The notes under the pieces: model-generated | The model's database searches: none | What the model was told of the DNA's origin: nothing | Seen by the model: the letters and a program-made list of their open reading frames with translations, nothing else | In this document: positions 1 through 6,585 of the stretch, piece by piece | Numbering within the stretch: the first letter of the stretch is position 1 | How the letters are laid out: every line of letters starts with the position of its first letter | Origin: Candidatus Nanohalarchaeota archaeon | GTDB taxonomy: Archaea; Nanohalarchaeota; Nanosalinia; Nanosalinales; JAFCCC01 | Length of the DNA stretch: 19,431 nucleotides | NCBI GenBank assembly: GCA_017610385.1 | Contig: JAFCCC010000011.1 | Location: forward strand, 1 to 19,431 | Direction: 5' to 3' | Program-made: the position numbers and the translations under genes

Positions 1-131
1 CGAGCATTTGGAGCTAGCTTACTTATAATAAATTTTTTGGGTTTGTATTTCATTCCAATAATGTGCCGCCGCATCATTGAACCTAAAATAGCTTTTTTAA
101 TTTGTTCTATATTATGTCGGTTTTTGGTCAT
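1..131 (-). CDS. Partial unknown protein (N-terminus only)
   Basis: An open frame starts with ATG at 131 and runs off the left edge, giving 43 codons. The peptide begins MTKNRHNIEQIKKAILGS and is lysine/arginine rich with no membrane segment, so a small basic, perhaps nucleic-acid-binding, protein is possible. No family was recognised. A GTGAT Shine-Dalgarno-like stretch lies just before the ATG (plus 132-141), and a TATA-like sequence lies at about 179-191, so a real promoter is plausible. It is divergent from the winged-helix gene at 239. The missing C-terminus prevents any functional call. Confidence 0.5.
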   Translation of the reverse strand, partial: MTKNRHNIEQIKKAILGSMMRRHIIGMKYKPKKFIISKLAPNA

Positions 132-178
132 ACCTATCACGTATCAAGTTTGATCCATTGAAAGACTCAATATCGATA

Positions 179-208
179 ATTATTTATACTTATTTTACCT
201 TTATACTA
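179..208. promoter_or_regulatory. Divergent promoter region with two TATA-like boxes
   Basis: On the minus strand AAGTATAAATAAT (179-191) would serve the partial gene ending at the window edge. On the plus strand CTTTATACTA (about 199-208) lies some 35 bases before the winged-helix ATG. These are assigned by sequence similarity to archaeal TATA boxes and by spacing only. Confidence 0.4.
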
Positions 209-238
209 TTGCAATAAATTGAATATAGAGTGATAAAT

Positions 239-550
239 ATGTATGTTCTAAACCCGCGCCTTAGAAAAGTAATGGACTTTTTACTAGATAACGCTCCTTT
301 AGATTTCTCAAAAACCGAAATTGCAGAGTATTCCAAAATTGGTAGAGCAACTTTAAATCGAATGTGGGAACAAATAGAAAACTTGGGATTAGTTATTCCA
401 ACAAGAAAATATGGTGGCACGCAATTGTTCAAATTAAATATCAAATCTGAATTAGTTAATAAAATTGCCGAGATTATGGATAGGATAGAACAATCAGAAG
501 AAAAGTCCGAAGAAGAAACAAAACAAAAAGAAATTGAGATTGATATGTAA
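239..550 (+). CDS. Winged helix-turn-helix transcriptional regulator
   Basis: A 103-residue protein whose N-terminal 70 residues fit an archaeal MarR/ArsR-like winged helix: a first helix (RLRKVMDFLLDNA), a helix-turn-helix (KTEIAEYSKIGRATLNRMW) and a beta wing (LGLVIPTRKYGGTQLFKLN). The last 30 residues are a charged Glu/Lys tail predicted to be helical or disordered. It probably binds DNA as a dimer and represses a nearby promoter, possibly its own. A GTG at 230 in the same frame is an alternative start. ATG 239 is preferred because GAGTGA, a Shine-Dalgarno-like stretch, sits just before it. It is divergent from the partial gene at the left edge. The regulon cannot be read from the sequence. 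Confidence 0.75.
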   Translation: MYVLNPRLRKVMDFLLDNAPLDFSKTEIAEYSKIGRATLNRMWEQIENLGLVIPTRKYGGTQLFKLNIKSELVNKIAEIMDRIEQSEEKSEEETKQKEIEIDM

Positions 551-625
551 CCTTCGCAAATGAGATTTAACTATTACATTTTCTTTATCGTATAGGATGA
601 AACTAAATCTAGATCTGTAAAGTAA

Positions 626-667
626 CTTCAAAAACAGGAGTAATCGCTTCAAAAACAGAAGAAGTGG
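626..667. repeat. Two tandem 21-bp units
   Basis: CTTCAAAAACAGGAGTAATCG is followed directly by CTTCAAAAACAGAAGAAGTGG. The first 12 bases are identical and most of the next few agree. The 21-bp step equals about two helical turns, as in the larger array at 17386-17490, although the sequences are unrelated. Confidence 0.6.
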
Positions 668-713
668 TATTTGGATGAAACTTTTTTCAGAGTTAATTAT
701 AATTTAATACGAT

Positions 714-750
714 TTTATTCTTAAACGAACGCCTACTAAAACCTTATAAA
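714..750. repeat. Partial third copy of the repeat around the first TA module
   Basis: TTTATTCTTAAA (714-725) matches the right half of the 23-bp repeats at 1999 and 2611. About 12 bases later AAAACCTTATAAAA matches the promoter-like stretch at about 2651-2664. The two blocks occur in the same order and similar spacing at both places. Confidence 0.5.
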
Positions 751-769
751 ATAGCAATAGAAATGATAT

Positions 770-801
770 ATCTGGTTGTTTGGTTAAAGACATAACCAGA
801 T
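770..801. other. Hairpin, 8-10 bp stem
   Basis: ATCTGGTT (770-777) and AACCAGAT (794-801) are perfect inverted repeats. The stem extends to ten pairs with one G-U pair. There is no adjoining T-tract and no obvious gene to terminate, so its role is unknown. Confidence 0.5.
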
Positions 802-986
802 GGCTTGGCTATAATAACTATGAATACTATGACCTGTAAAAAGTACCTGACCAGAAATCCATAACAATACCGCTCTCGGGCTTAAGATTATAAGCTATAG
901 CGTAAATGAGGAATAACTTAAACGATAGACTGAGTTTAAAGGGACTTTAAGAGCTAGTTCTGACTGAGATTTTGGTATGTGCTTTT

Positions 987-1823
987 CTAATCGCTTTGAT
1001 TTGTTAACTGCTCTAAGCATTTTTTTATTTTTGGGACCGCTAACTCCGTTTCTTTTTCTCCTTTTGTAATTGTTTCTCGTCCATTAGCAAATTTAGTCCA
1101 ATTTATTTTTCTAACTTTGGGAGTGATCAGAATGTCTGTGTTTTGCAGAGAATATTTTGCTAAATTGTATCGTAAAATATTCATAGCATTATTGGCAATT
1201 GTGTAAACCCCCAAATTTCCATTGTTAACTTTAATTTCTGGTTCATCCTGAAAAGAATACGTATCTAAATTTACAGATATAACTAGATCTGAACCCATTT
1301 TTCTGACGGTGTTATCAGGCACTGGATCGGATAAGCCTCCATCAACCAATAATTTATTTTTCCATTTACAGGGTTTAAAAGCTAAGGGAATAGATGAGCT
1401 AGCTCTTATAGCCTTTGCTAAGCTTCCTTCTGTGATTTCTACTTTTTGTCCTGTAAGAATATCGGTTGCTATGATTGTAAGAGGAATTTTAAGGTCTTTA
1501 AATTCTTTCCGGCCTGTTTGGTCCAAAATAAACTTTTCGATTTTTTTGCCACCCACTAGACCACCTGAAAAAATAGTGGGTTCAATTAAAAGCGAAAGAA
1601 TGCGTCGCCAGTCAGTTTCCATTGCTACGTTCTCAACCCAACTAATATTTTTTGTTAAAGCATATAATCCACCAACCATGGCTCCTATACTACACCCGGC
1701 GATAAAATCAATGGGAATGTTATTCTTTTCTAAGACTTTGATTACTCCTATATGGGCCAAACCTTTTGGTCCACCCGAACCTAGGGCCAAACCAACTTTA
1801 GGATGTCTAATTTTTTTATTCAT
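987..1823 (-). CDS. Patatin-like phospholipase (RssA/YchK family)
   Basis: A 278-residue serine lipid acyl hydrolase. The oxyanion-hole glycine loop GSGGPKG is near residues 15-21, the nucleophile elbow GCSIG (Ser at about 45) follows, and the catalytic Asp is in DGGLSDP (about 161); this is the complete Ser-Asp dyad. Length and motif order fit stand-alone archaeal and bacterial RssA-type patatins, which hydrolyse acyl esters; the natural substrate is unknown, and ether-linked archaeal lipids make it an open question. An in-frame GTG at 1835 would add four residues. ATG 1823 is preferred because GAGTGTGG precedes it and a TATA-like AAGATATAATATAG lies at about 1849-1863. It is monocistronic by context. 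No signal peptide is seen, so it is probably cytosolic. Confidence 0.9.
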   Translation of the reverse strand: MNKKIRHPKVGLALGSGGPKGLAHIGVIKVLEKNNIPIDFIAGCSIGAMVGGLYALTKNISWVENVAMETDWRRILSLLIEPTIFSGGLVGGKKIEKFILDQTGRKEFKDLKIPLTIIATDILTGQKVEITEGSLAKAIRASSSIPLAFKPCKWKNKLLVDGGLSDPVPDNTVRKMGSDLVISVNLDTYSFQDEPEIKVNNGNLGVYTIANNAMNILRYNLAKYSLQNTDILITPKVRKINWTKFANGRETITKGEKETELAVPKIKKCLEQLTNQSD

Positions 1824-1998
1824 TTTATTCCACACTCAACTAACTATTTACTATATTATATCTTATTTTTTATTTTGGATGAGTTACATTTTTATGGGTA
1901 TTCAAGAGGCAATATTGTATCGGGAATAACATGTATCTGATTTTAGTGGTTTATAAAATGAGTTAAAAGCGTGCAATTTATGCGTTTTTATAACCTAA

Positions 1999-2021
1999 TT
2001 TCACATACTTTTATTCTTAAA
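1999..2021. repeat. Direct repeat, left of first TA module
   Basis: TTTCACATAC followed by TTTTATTCTTAAA. It matches 2611-2633 at 22 of 23 positions, in the same orientation. It lies about 80 bases before the antitoxin operator. Confidence 0.8.
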
Positions 2022-2078
2022 GTAAAGCTCAGTTTTTCCTGAATGAAACTTGTTTTAAGAATAGAAAACTATTTATAT

Positions 2079-2100
2079 TTGTTTAACAGATGTTAAACAA
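2079..2100. promoter_or_regulatory. Palindromic operator overlapping antitoxin promoter
   Basis: TTGTTTAACA and TGTTAAACAA form a perfect 10-bp inverted repeat separated by GA. A TATA-like ATTTATAT lies directly upstream at 2071-2078, and the favoured start codon at 2102 follows 1 base later. The palindrome therefore covers the expected transcription start, as in autoregulated type II toxin-antitoxin operons where the RHH antitoxin and its toxin complex repress transcription. Binding is inferred. Confidence 0.75.
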
Positions 2101-2101
2101 T

Positions 2102-2326
2102 ATGAGTCAGATAATTGCATTTAGAGTGGATAAAGAAGAAGCAGACGATATTCAAATTCTTGCCGAAAGTAATGGCTACAAAGATAAATCTAAATTTATG
2201 AGAGATATTGTTAGAAAGGAATGGGACAAGTGGGTTAGAAAACAGAAGAAATACTTTAAGGAACATCCAGAGGATTATGTGCCTCTTTCTACAATAAAGG
2301 AAGACTTGAATAAACGAAGTGGTTGA
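2102..2326 (+). CDS. RHH-type antitoxin of a type II toxin-antitoxin pair
   Basis: A 74-residue protein starting MSQIIAFRVDKEEADDI: a short beta strand (IIAFRV) followed by two helices fits a ribbon-helix-helix DNA-binding domain in residues 1-45. The charged C-terminal part (KKYFKEHPEDYVPLSTIKED) would wrap the toxin. An in-frame ATG at 2090 lies inside the palindromic operator, so ATG 2102 is favoured. That choice gives a typical RHH N-terminus and the right distance from the TATA box. The toxin gene starts 4 bases after its stop codon, so the two are one operon. It should neutralise the toxin and, with it, repress its own promoter. The family assignment rests on fold pattern and context rather than close similarity. 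Confidence 0.75.
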   Translation: MSQIIAFRVDKEEADDIQILAESNGYKDKSKFMRDIVRKEWDKWVRKQKKYFKEHPEDYVPLSTIKEDLNKRSG

Positions 2327-2329
2327 GTA

Positions 2330-2596
2330 ATGTTTAAAGTTTTTGTCAAGAGAAACGCAAGAAACTATCTCGCATCACTTTCAAAAAAAGAACACCAACA
2401 GTGTTACGATGCTCTTGTAAAATTAGGAGAAAACCCATTTAGGAAAAGATCTGGCTGTGATATTAAGAAAAAGGGCGGAGAAGAAGAGGGTTACAGATTA
2501 AGAGTTGGTAAACATAGGTTCAATTATTGGGTTGGCAAAAGTCGATTAGTTGTTACGGTTGAAGAAGGATTTCAAAGAGAAAGAGGTTACAGGTAA
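2330..2596 (+). CDS. RelE/ParE-superfamily toxin
   Basis: An 88-residue basic protein beginning MFKVFVKRNARNYLASLSKKEHQQ, the usual strand followed by a helical hairpin of the RelE/ParE fold. The C-terminal sheet holds GYRLRVGKHRFNYWV and VVTVEEGFQRERGY, matching the RelE pattern of a basic R-x-R strand followed by a terminal Arg/Tyr region. RelE members cut mRNA in the ribosomal A site and ParE members poison gyrase; the basic residues favour the RelE-like group but do not decide it. It follows the antitoxin with a 3-base gap. B repeat 2611-2633 begins 14 bases after its stop. Confidence 0.8.
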   Translation: MFKVFVKRNARNYLASLSKKEHQQCYDALVKLGENPFRKRSGCDIKKKGGEEEGYRLRVGKHRFNYWVGKSRLVVTVEEGFQRERGYR

Positions 2597-2610
2597 GTTT
2601 TAACTACCCA

Positions 2611-2633
2611 TTTCACATACATTTATTCTTAAA
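2611..2633. repeat. Direct repeat, right of first TA module
   Basis: TTTCACATAC followed by ATTTATTCTTAAA; one mismatch against 1999-2021. It starts 14 bases beyond the toxin stop codon, so the pair of repeats brackets the TA operon with its promoter. A run of seven C residues (2644-2650), striking in this AT-rich DNA, follows. Confidence 0.8.
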
Positions 2634-2696
2634 ACAAATACCACCCCCCCAAAACCTTATAAAAACTTTAAGAATATAGAAATTCAATTTTTATTT

Positions 2697-2804
2697 ATGG
2701 TTAAGACTGCACATCATAAAAGAAATTTATTGCTTCTTTTTTCCGTGGCGTTGTTATTCTTTTTAGTCATACCTGCAATTAATATGCTTCCTTTACATAT
2801 GTAG
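2697..2804 (+). CDS. Small membrane peptide, 35 residues
   Basis: ATG 2697 to TAG 2804 encodes a 35-residue peptide with a basic N-terminus (MVKTAHHKRN), then about 20 hydrophobic residues (LLLLFSVALLFFLVIPA) and a short polar tail. This is the pattern of a single-pass membrane peptide with the N-terminus inside. A good TATA-like CTTATAAAA lies at about 2655-2663, leaving a short leader, which supports expression. No family was recognised. It could be a small membrane regulator, or a hydrophobic toxin of type I style given the TA neighbour; neither can be shown. A chance frame remains possible. Confidence 0.5.
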   Translation: MVKTAHHKRNLLLLFSVALLFFLVIPAINMLPLHM

Positions 2805-2886
2805 TGCGCATCCCCAAGAGATTTAAGGTTCAAATCCAATTGTTTATTTTCAAAAGGTCATAATTCCGTAAATACTGCATTCACAA

Positions 2887-2963
2887 GGTATTTGTAGTAT
2901 ACCCCTCGGGTACTTATTATATGTGTTGACAATTGTGGGGGCGTAATGTTTATGACTGGTGAT
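2887..2963 (+). promoter_or_regulatory. gap promoter region and Shine-Dalgarno site
   Basis: GGTAT-N7-ATACC (2887-2903) is a small inverted repeat just upstream of a TATA-like TTATTATATG (about 2914-2923). GGTGAT (2958-2963), complementary to the 3' end of archaeal 16S rRNA, lies four bases before ATG 2968 and decides that start. The inverted repeat could bind a regulator of glycolytic flux. Confidence 0.5.
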
Positions 2964-2967
2964 AAAG

Positions 2968-4026
2968 ATGGTTATTTATGTGGGTATAAATGGGTTTGGT
3001 AGAATCGGTCGACAGTTTTTTAGGACCTATTCAGAGGACCCGAGGTTTAAAATTGTTGGAATAAATGATTTAATGACGCCTGAGATGGCGGCGCACCTTT
3101 TGAAATATGATAGTACATTTGGAATCGATCAAAGAGCCATTCGTTATAAAGAAAAGGGTGTTGATATAGATTCAAGAGGTAGTCTTTTTAGAGCAAATTA
3201 TATTTTTGTTAATGATGATATCTATCCCTATACAAGATCTAAAGAACCAGAAAATATTCCTTGGGCTACACTTCCCCAAGTGGTGCTTGAATCTACAGGC
3301 GTTTTCAGAACCCGTGAAGATTTAGAAAGACATTTGAAAACAGGAGTGGAAAAAGTATTACTTTCTGCACCAGCCAAAACAAAAGGTGATGTAGATTTAT
3401 ATGTAGTTTACGGAGTAAATGATGATTTAATTTTGCCTGAGCATAAACTAATTTCAAATTCTTCATGTACAAGTAATGCGCTTGCACCAGTTGCTTCAGT
3501 GCTTGATGATGCATTTGGCATAGTTTCAGGTTATATGCTTACTGTACATGGGTATACAAAAGATCAAAATCTTCAAGATGCACCACACAAAGACTTAAGA
3601 AGAGCACGAGCAGCAGCAATCAATATTATCCCAACCACCACAGGTGCTGCAGAAGCTGTGGGTTATGTTCTTCCAAATTTACAAGGAAAACTTACTGGTC
3701 TTGCCGATAGAGTTTCTGTAGCTGATGGTTCTATTGTTCATTTAGTGGCCAATTTTAAAGAACCAGTATCAATTAAAAAAATTAATGAAGCAATCAGATA
3801 TGCTTCAGAACATGAATTGCTTGGTGTTTTAGAATATTCTGAAGCGCCCCTTGTTTCAAGTGACATAATTGGTAATTCCCATTCTAGTATTTTTGATTCA
3901 AACCTCACAAGAGTCCTTGAATCTGATGAAAGAACCGCTTTTGTAAGTGCTTGGTATGATAACGAAGGTGCCTTTGCAAGACGATGTGGAGATGTAATAG
4001 CAGCTCTTTATTCTAACGTAAAATAA
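2968..4026 (+). CDS. gap: Type I (bacterial-type) glyceraldehyde-3-phosphate dehydrogenase
   Basis: A 352-residue cytosolic enzyme that oxidises and phosphorylates glyceraldehyde 3-phosphate to 1,3-bisphosphoglycerate. The Rossmann NAD(P)-binding domain starts with GINGFGRIGRQ (6-16), and Asp34 in GINDL is the residue usually contacting the NAD ribose, which favours NAD. The catalytic Cys167 is in SNSSCTSNALAP and His194 in TVHGYTKDQNLQDAPHKD; the phosphate-site stretch DLRRARAAAINIIPTTTGAA follows. These motifs are of the bacterial/eukaryotic class, not the archaeal type II enzyme, so lateral acquisition in the lineage is likely. GTG 2959 is in frame, but ATG 2968 follows GGTGAT at the right spacing. 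The gene stands alone with its own promoter. Confidence 0.95.
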   Translation: MVIYVGINGFGRIGRQFFRTYSEDPRFKIVGINDLMTPEMAAHLLKYDSTFGIDQRAIRYKEKGVDIDSRGSLFRANYIFVNDDIYPYTRSKEPENIPWATLPQVVLESTGVFRTREDLERHLKTGVEKVLLSAPAKTKGDVDLYVVYGVNDDLILPEHKLISNSSCTSNALAPVASVLDDAFGIVSGYMLTVHGYTKDQNLQDAPHKDLRRARAAAINIIPTTTGAAEAVGYVLPNLQGKLTGLADRVSVADGSIVHLVANFKEPVSIKKINEAIRYASEHELLGVLEYSEAPLVSSDIIGNSHSSIFDSNLTRVLESDERTAFVSAWYDNEGAFARRCGDVIAALYSNVK

Positions 4027-4074
4027 TCGTATTTTCTAAAGGTTTTTAATGTCTGCGATCATTAAATTACTAAA

Positions 4075-4686
4075 GTGATTATTTTGATCAAAAATAATTT
4101 TTCTCTAGCAAAAAAAATTGAAATTGAGCGAAGAAATGTTAAAAATGCTAGATTAAATGTTAATCAAGATTTAGAAGTTAAGGTAATTGTTCCTGAGCAT
4201 TATAGTGAAAGAAACATTTCGAAAATTATAGAGAACAATTCTGTATGGATAAATACTAAATTAAGAAAATTTTCCAAAATCGCAAAATACAAAATTCCAC
4301 TAAAAGAAAATGAAATTTTACTTTTTGGCCAACCGAAAATATTAGATAAAGAAAATCCAGAAGAATGGCAAAAGAAATTCGCTAGAGTTTATTTGATTGA
4401 ACGAGCACAGCAATTGGCTGAAAAGAATAATCTGAAATTTAATAGAATCTTTATTCGTTCACAAAGAACTCGGTGGGGTAGTTGCTCGTCTAAAAGAAAT
4501 ATTTCTCTAAATTGGCGTTTAATTAAGACACCAAAAGAAGTTATTGATTATGTTATACTCCATGAATTAACTCACCTAAAAGAAATGAACCATAGCAAAG
4601 ACTTTTGGAATAATCTCGAATCTAAAATCCCAAATTATAAGGAGTTAAGACTTTGGTTAAAAAGACATGGCCCTTTGTTATTCTAA
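4075..4686 (+). CDS. YgjP/DUF45-type zinc metallopeptidase (M48-like)
   Basis: A 203-residue protein with the family hallmarks: RTRWGSCSSKRNISLNWRL (131-149), then HELTH at 163-167 with ligands His163 and His167, catalytic Glu164, and the third ligand His173 in MNHSKDFW. The N-terminal half forms the usual beta-rich part. The length is close to that of YgjP proteins. The activity is predicted metal-dependent peptidase; substrates of this family are largely unknown. GTG 4075 is taken as start because the first in-frame ATG is far inside the domain. It begins 48 bases after gap and is co-oriented, so read-through from gap is possible. No membrane segment is present. Confidence 0.88.
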   Translation: MIILIKNNFSLAKKIEIERRNVKNARLNVNQDLEVKVIVPEHYSERNISKIIENNSVWINTKLRKFSKIAKYKIPLKENEILLFGQPKILDKENPEEWQKKFARVYLIERAQQLAEKNNLKFNRIFIRSQRTRWGSCSSKRNISLNWRLIKTPKEVIDYVILHELTHLKEMNHSKDFWNNLESKIPNYKELRLWLKRHGPLLF

Positions 4687-4801
4687 ATATTTAGTTTGAA
4701 TATTATGAACGTTTATTATCTGTCTTCTAAAAGTTTGGTTTACATTCTAAAAATTTAATCTGCCTTTAAAAGTTTATATTTACGGGAATTAAATTTAATT
4801 T

Positions 4802-5053
4802 ATGGCACAACACACATTTCTAGTTGGAGAAAAGAAAAAAATTAGTTTGGGTGGATTACGATTCACGACGGTTGTTTATTGTGGTATGCCAAGTGCAAAT
4901 AGTTTTTCTATAATGTACAAAGAAAAACATGTTTATCAAGGATATGCAATGAATTTATTTTATCCTACAAATATTGAAAGAATCTCCATAAAAAATACGC
5001 AATTTCAGGTAATTAGTGTTACATCAAAAGAACTTGTTTTGGAAATATACTAG
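4802..5053 (+). CDS. Small protein of unknown function
   Basis: An 83-residue protein, MAQHTFLVGEKKKISLGG onward, with alternating hydrophobic and polar residues that suggest an all-beta fold. No motif, signal peptide or membrane helix was recognised. A clear TATA-like GTTTATATTTA lies at about 4768-4778, so the ATG would be close to the transcription start, which supports a real gene. It stands alone between the metallopeptidase and the methyltransferase, both on the same strand. Confidence 0.65.
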   Translation: MAQHTFLVGEKKKISLGGLRFTTVVYCGMPSANSFSIMYKEKHVYQGYAMNLFYPTNIERISIKNTQFQVISVTSKELVLEIY

Positions 5054-5266
5054 ATACTACTTATTAGAAAATTAGTTCGTACCAAACAACTGATTATTCG
5101 TTCAACACACCGTAAATAGTTGTTATACTCAATTTTCAAAAATCTTAAAAAATAGAATGAGGTTTTCAGATTAATCCTTTCAATATTATTTATAAGATAT
5201 TTTTACAATGGTTTTCAATATTCTTTAGTTGCATAAAAGAAACATTTATAATAAGTCCATCTTCAT

Positions 5267-6340
5267 ATGCTTATTGTGAAGACCAACCACAAAATTTTAT
5301 TCCAAAACTCCAATAATATGCACCAAATTAAAGATAATTCTATTGATTTAATGATAACTTCTCCACCATATCCTATGATTCAAATGTGGGATGAAATGTT
5401 TTCAAAACAAAATCCAAAAATCAAAGAAGCATTAGAAAATAATAATGGCGATTTGGCTTTCGAATTAATGAATCAAGAATTAGATAAAGTTTGGAATGAA
5501 GTTTATAGGGTTTTGAGAGATGGAGGAATAGCTTGTATAAATATAGGGGATGCCACAAGAACAATTGATAAAAATTTTCAATTATTTTCAAATAGTTCTA
5601 GAATAATAACTCATTGTTTAAAACTTGGCTTTTCTTGTTTACCTAAAATTTTATGGAAAAAAACAACTAATGCACCAAATAAATTTATGGGTAGCGGAAT
5701 GTTACCTCCTGGGGCTTATGTTACATTAGAACACGAATACATACTTATTTTACGAAAAGGCGGGAAAAGAGAATTTAAGACAATTAAAGAGAAAGAAAAC
5801 AGACAAGAAAGCAGTTATTTCTGGGAAGAAAGAAATAGGTGGTTTAGTGATATTTGGGAAGGTTTAAACGGAGTTCTTCAAAAATTAGAAGATAAAAATA
5901 TCAGACAAAGAAGTGCCGCATATCCTTTTGAATTAGCTTATAGATTAATTAATATGTTTTCTGTAAAAGGAGATACAATATTAGATCCATATTTTGGAAC
6001 AGGTACGACAATGCTTGCTGCAATAAATAGCGGAAGAAATTCCATCGGTATTGAAATAGATTCATTTTTCGAGAACACAATTAAAGATCGGACGAAAAAA
6101 GTTATAGAAGATTCTAACAAATATATATCTAATAGAATTAAAGAACATTTAGAATTTGTTAAAGATAGAGAAGAAAAAAAAGGACCTTTAAAATATACAA
6201 ACAAAAATTATGGTTTTAAAGTTGTGACCAGACAAGAATTAGGCATATTAATTAATCCCTTGATTGCAATAAAAAATATTTCTTCAAATGAATTTGAAGT
6301 GGAATATTCAGAAGAAGTAACAAAAGAAAAAATATCTTAA
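5267..6340 (+). CDS. Site-specific DNA methyltransferase, beta class (probably N4-cytosine)
   Basis: A 357-residue S-adenosylmethionine-dependent DNA methyltransferase. The catalytic motif TSPPYP (31-36) comes first and the SAM-binding region DPYFGTGTTMLAA (240-252) with GIEID (261-265) comes last, which is the permuted beta-class order. SPPY favours N4-cytosine over N6-adenine, but this is not decisive. AAYPFELAYRLI (218-229) before the SAM motif is usual for the family. The region 37-200 contains the target-recognition part. No restriction endonuclease gene is next to it, so it is either an orphan regulator/protective enzyme or the remnant of a restriction system. The frame stays open for 53 codons after the TAA. 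A TTTATA box lies at 5245-5250, giving a leaderless or nearly leaderless transcript. Confidence 0.9.
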   Translation: MLIVKTNHKILFQNSNNMHQIKDNSIDLMITSPPYPMIQMWDEMFSKQNPKIKEALENNNGDLAFELMNQELDKVWNEVYRVLRDGGIACINIGDATRTIDKNFQLFSNSSRIITHCLKLGFSCLPKILWKKTTNAPNKFMGSGMLPPGAYVTLEHEYILILRKGGKREFKTIKEKENRQESSYFWEERNRWFSDIWEGLNGVLQKLEDKNIRQRSAAYPFELAYRLINMFSVKGDTILDPYFGTGTTMLAAINSGRNSIGIEIDSFFENTIKDRTKKVIEDSNKYISNRIKEHLEFVKDREEKKGPLKYTNKNYGFKVVTRQELGILINPLIAIKNISSNEFEVEYSEEVTKEKIS

Positions 6341-6502
6341 GAGGCCTATAGACCATCTATAATACTTTCCAGTGTTACGTTATCTTCTGTAATAGAGAAG
6401 AATGCAATTTCAAAGAAAATTGGAATTGAAAGGTTTTTGCCTTTTTTGATTGATGAGGCAAAATTTGATAGTGTTTACTCGAACTTTCCCACTACTTCTT
6501 AG
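6341..6502 (+). other. In-frame open extension after methyltransferase stop
   Basis: After the methyltransferase TAA (6338-6340) the same frame continues without a stop for 53 sense codons, up to TAG 6500-6502. It has no ATG or GTG start. The peptide (EAYRPSIILSSVTLSSVIEK, then IGIERFLPFLIDEAKFDSVY) is protein-like in composition. It could be the lost C-terminus of a longer methyltransferase, the tail of a deleted restriction gene, or chance. The 83 bases from here to the next gene hold nothing recognised. Confidence 0.35.
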
Positions 6503-6585
6503 TTTCTTTACTCATAACCCGAATTAGTTTTGGTTCATTTATTATTTTAGCAAAGTTGATTTTTTGCCCGAGAGTAAACAAAATT

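Larger units (their letters stand above)
551..986. other. 436-base stretch without a recognisable gene
   Basis: No convincing coding frame was found between the winged-helix gene and the phospholipase gene. The stretch holds two near-identical 21-bp units at 626-667, a hairpin at 770-801, and a segment at 714-750 that shares blocks with repeats around the first toxin-antitoxin locus. A short frame at 769-837 (peptide core VKDITRWLGYNNYEY) resembles a fragment of an integrase or transposase N-terminus, but it lacks a start codon and is too short to call. Confidence 0.5.

Noticed and set aside
905-966. Possible C/D box guide RNA (ATGAGGA followed by CTGA boxes)
   Set aside because: The C box has a mismatch, no C' box is found at the expected place, and there is no guide evidence.
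1309-1929. Long plus-strand open frame opposite the patatin gene
   Set aside because: It is antisense to a gene with complete catalytic motifs, has no promoter, and its composition is that of a shadow frame.
2826-2837. AGGTTCAAATCC, identical to the tRNA-Ser T-loop region, as a tRNA remnant near the first TA module
   Set aside because: The flanking bases do not form a T-stem and no other tRNA part is present; the motif is common to all tRNAs.
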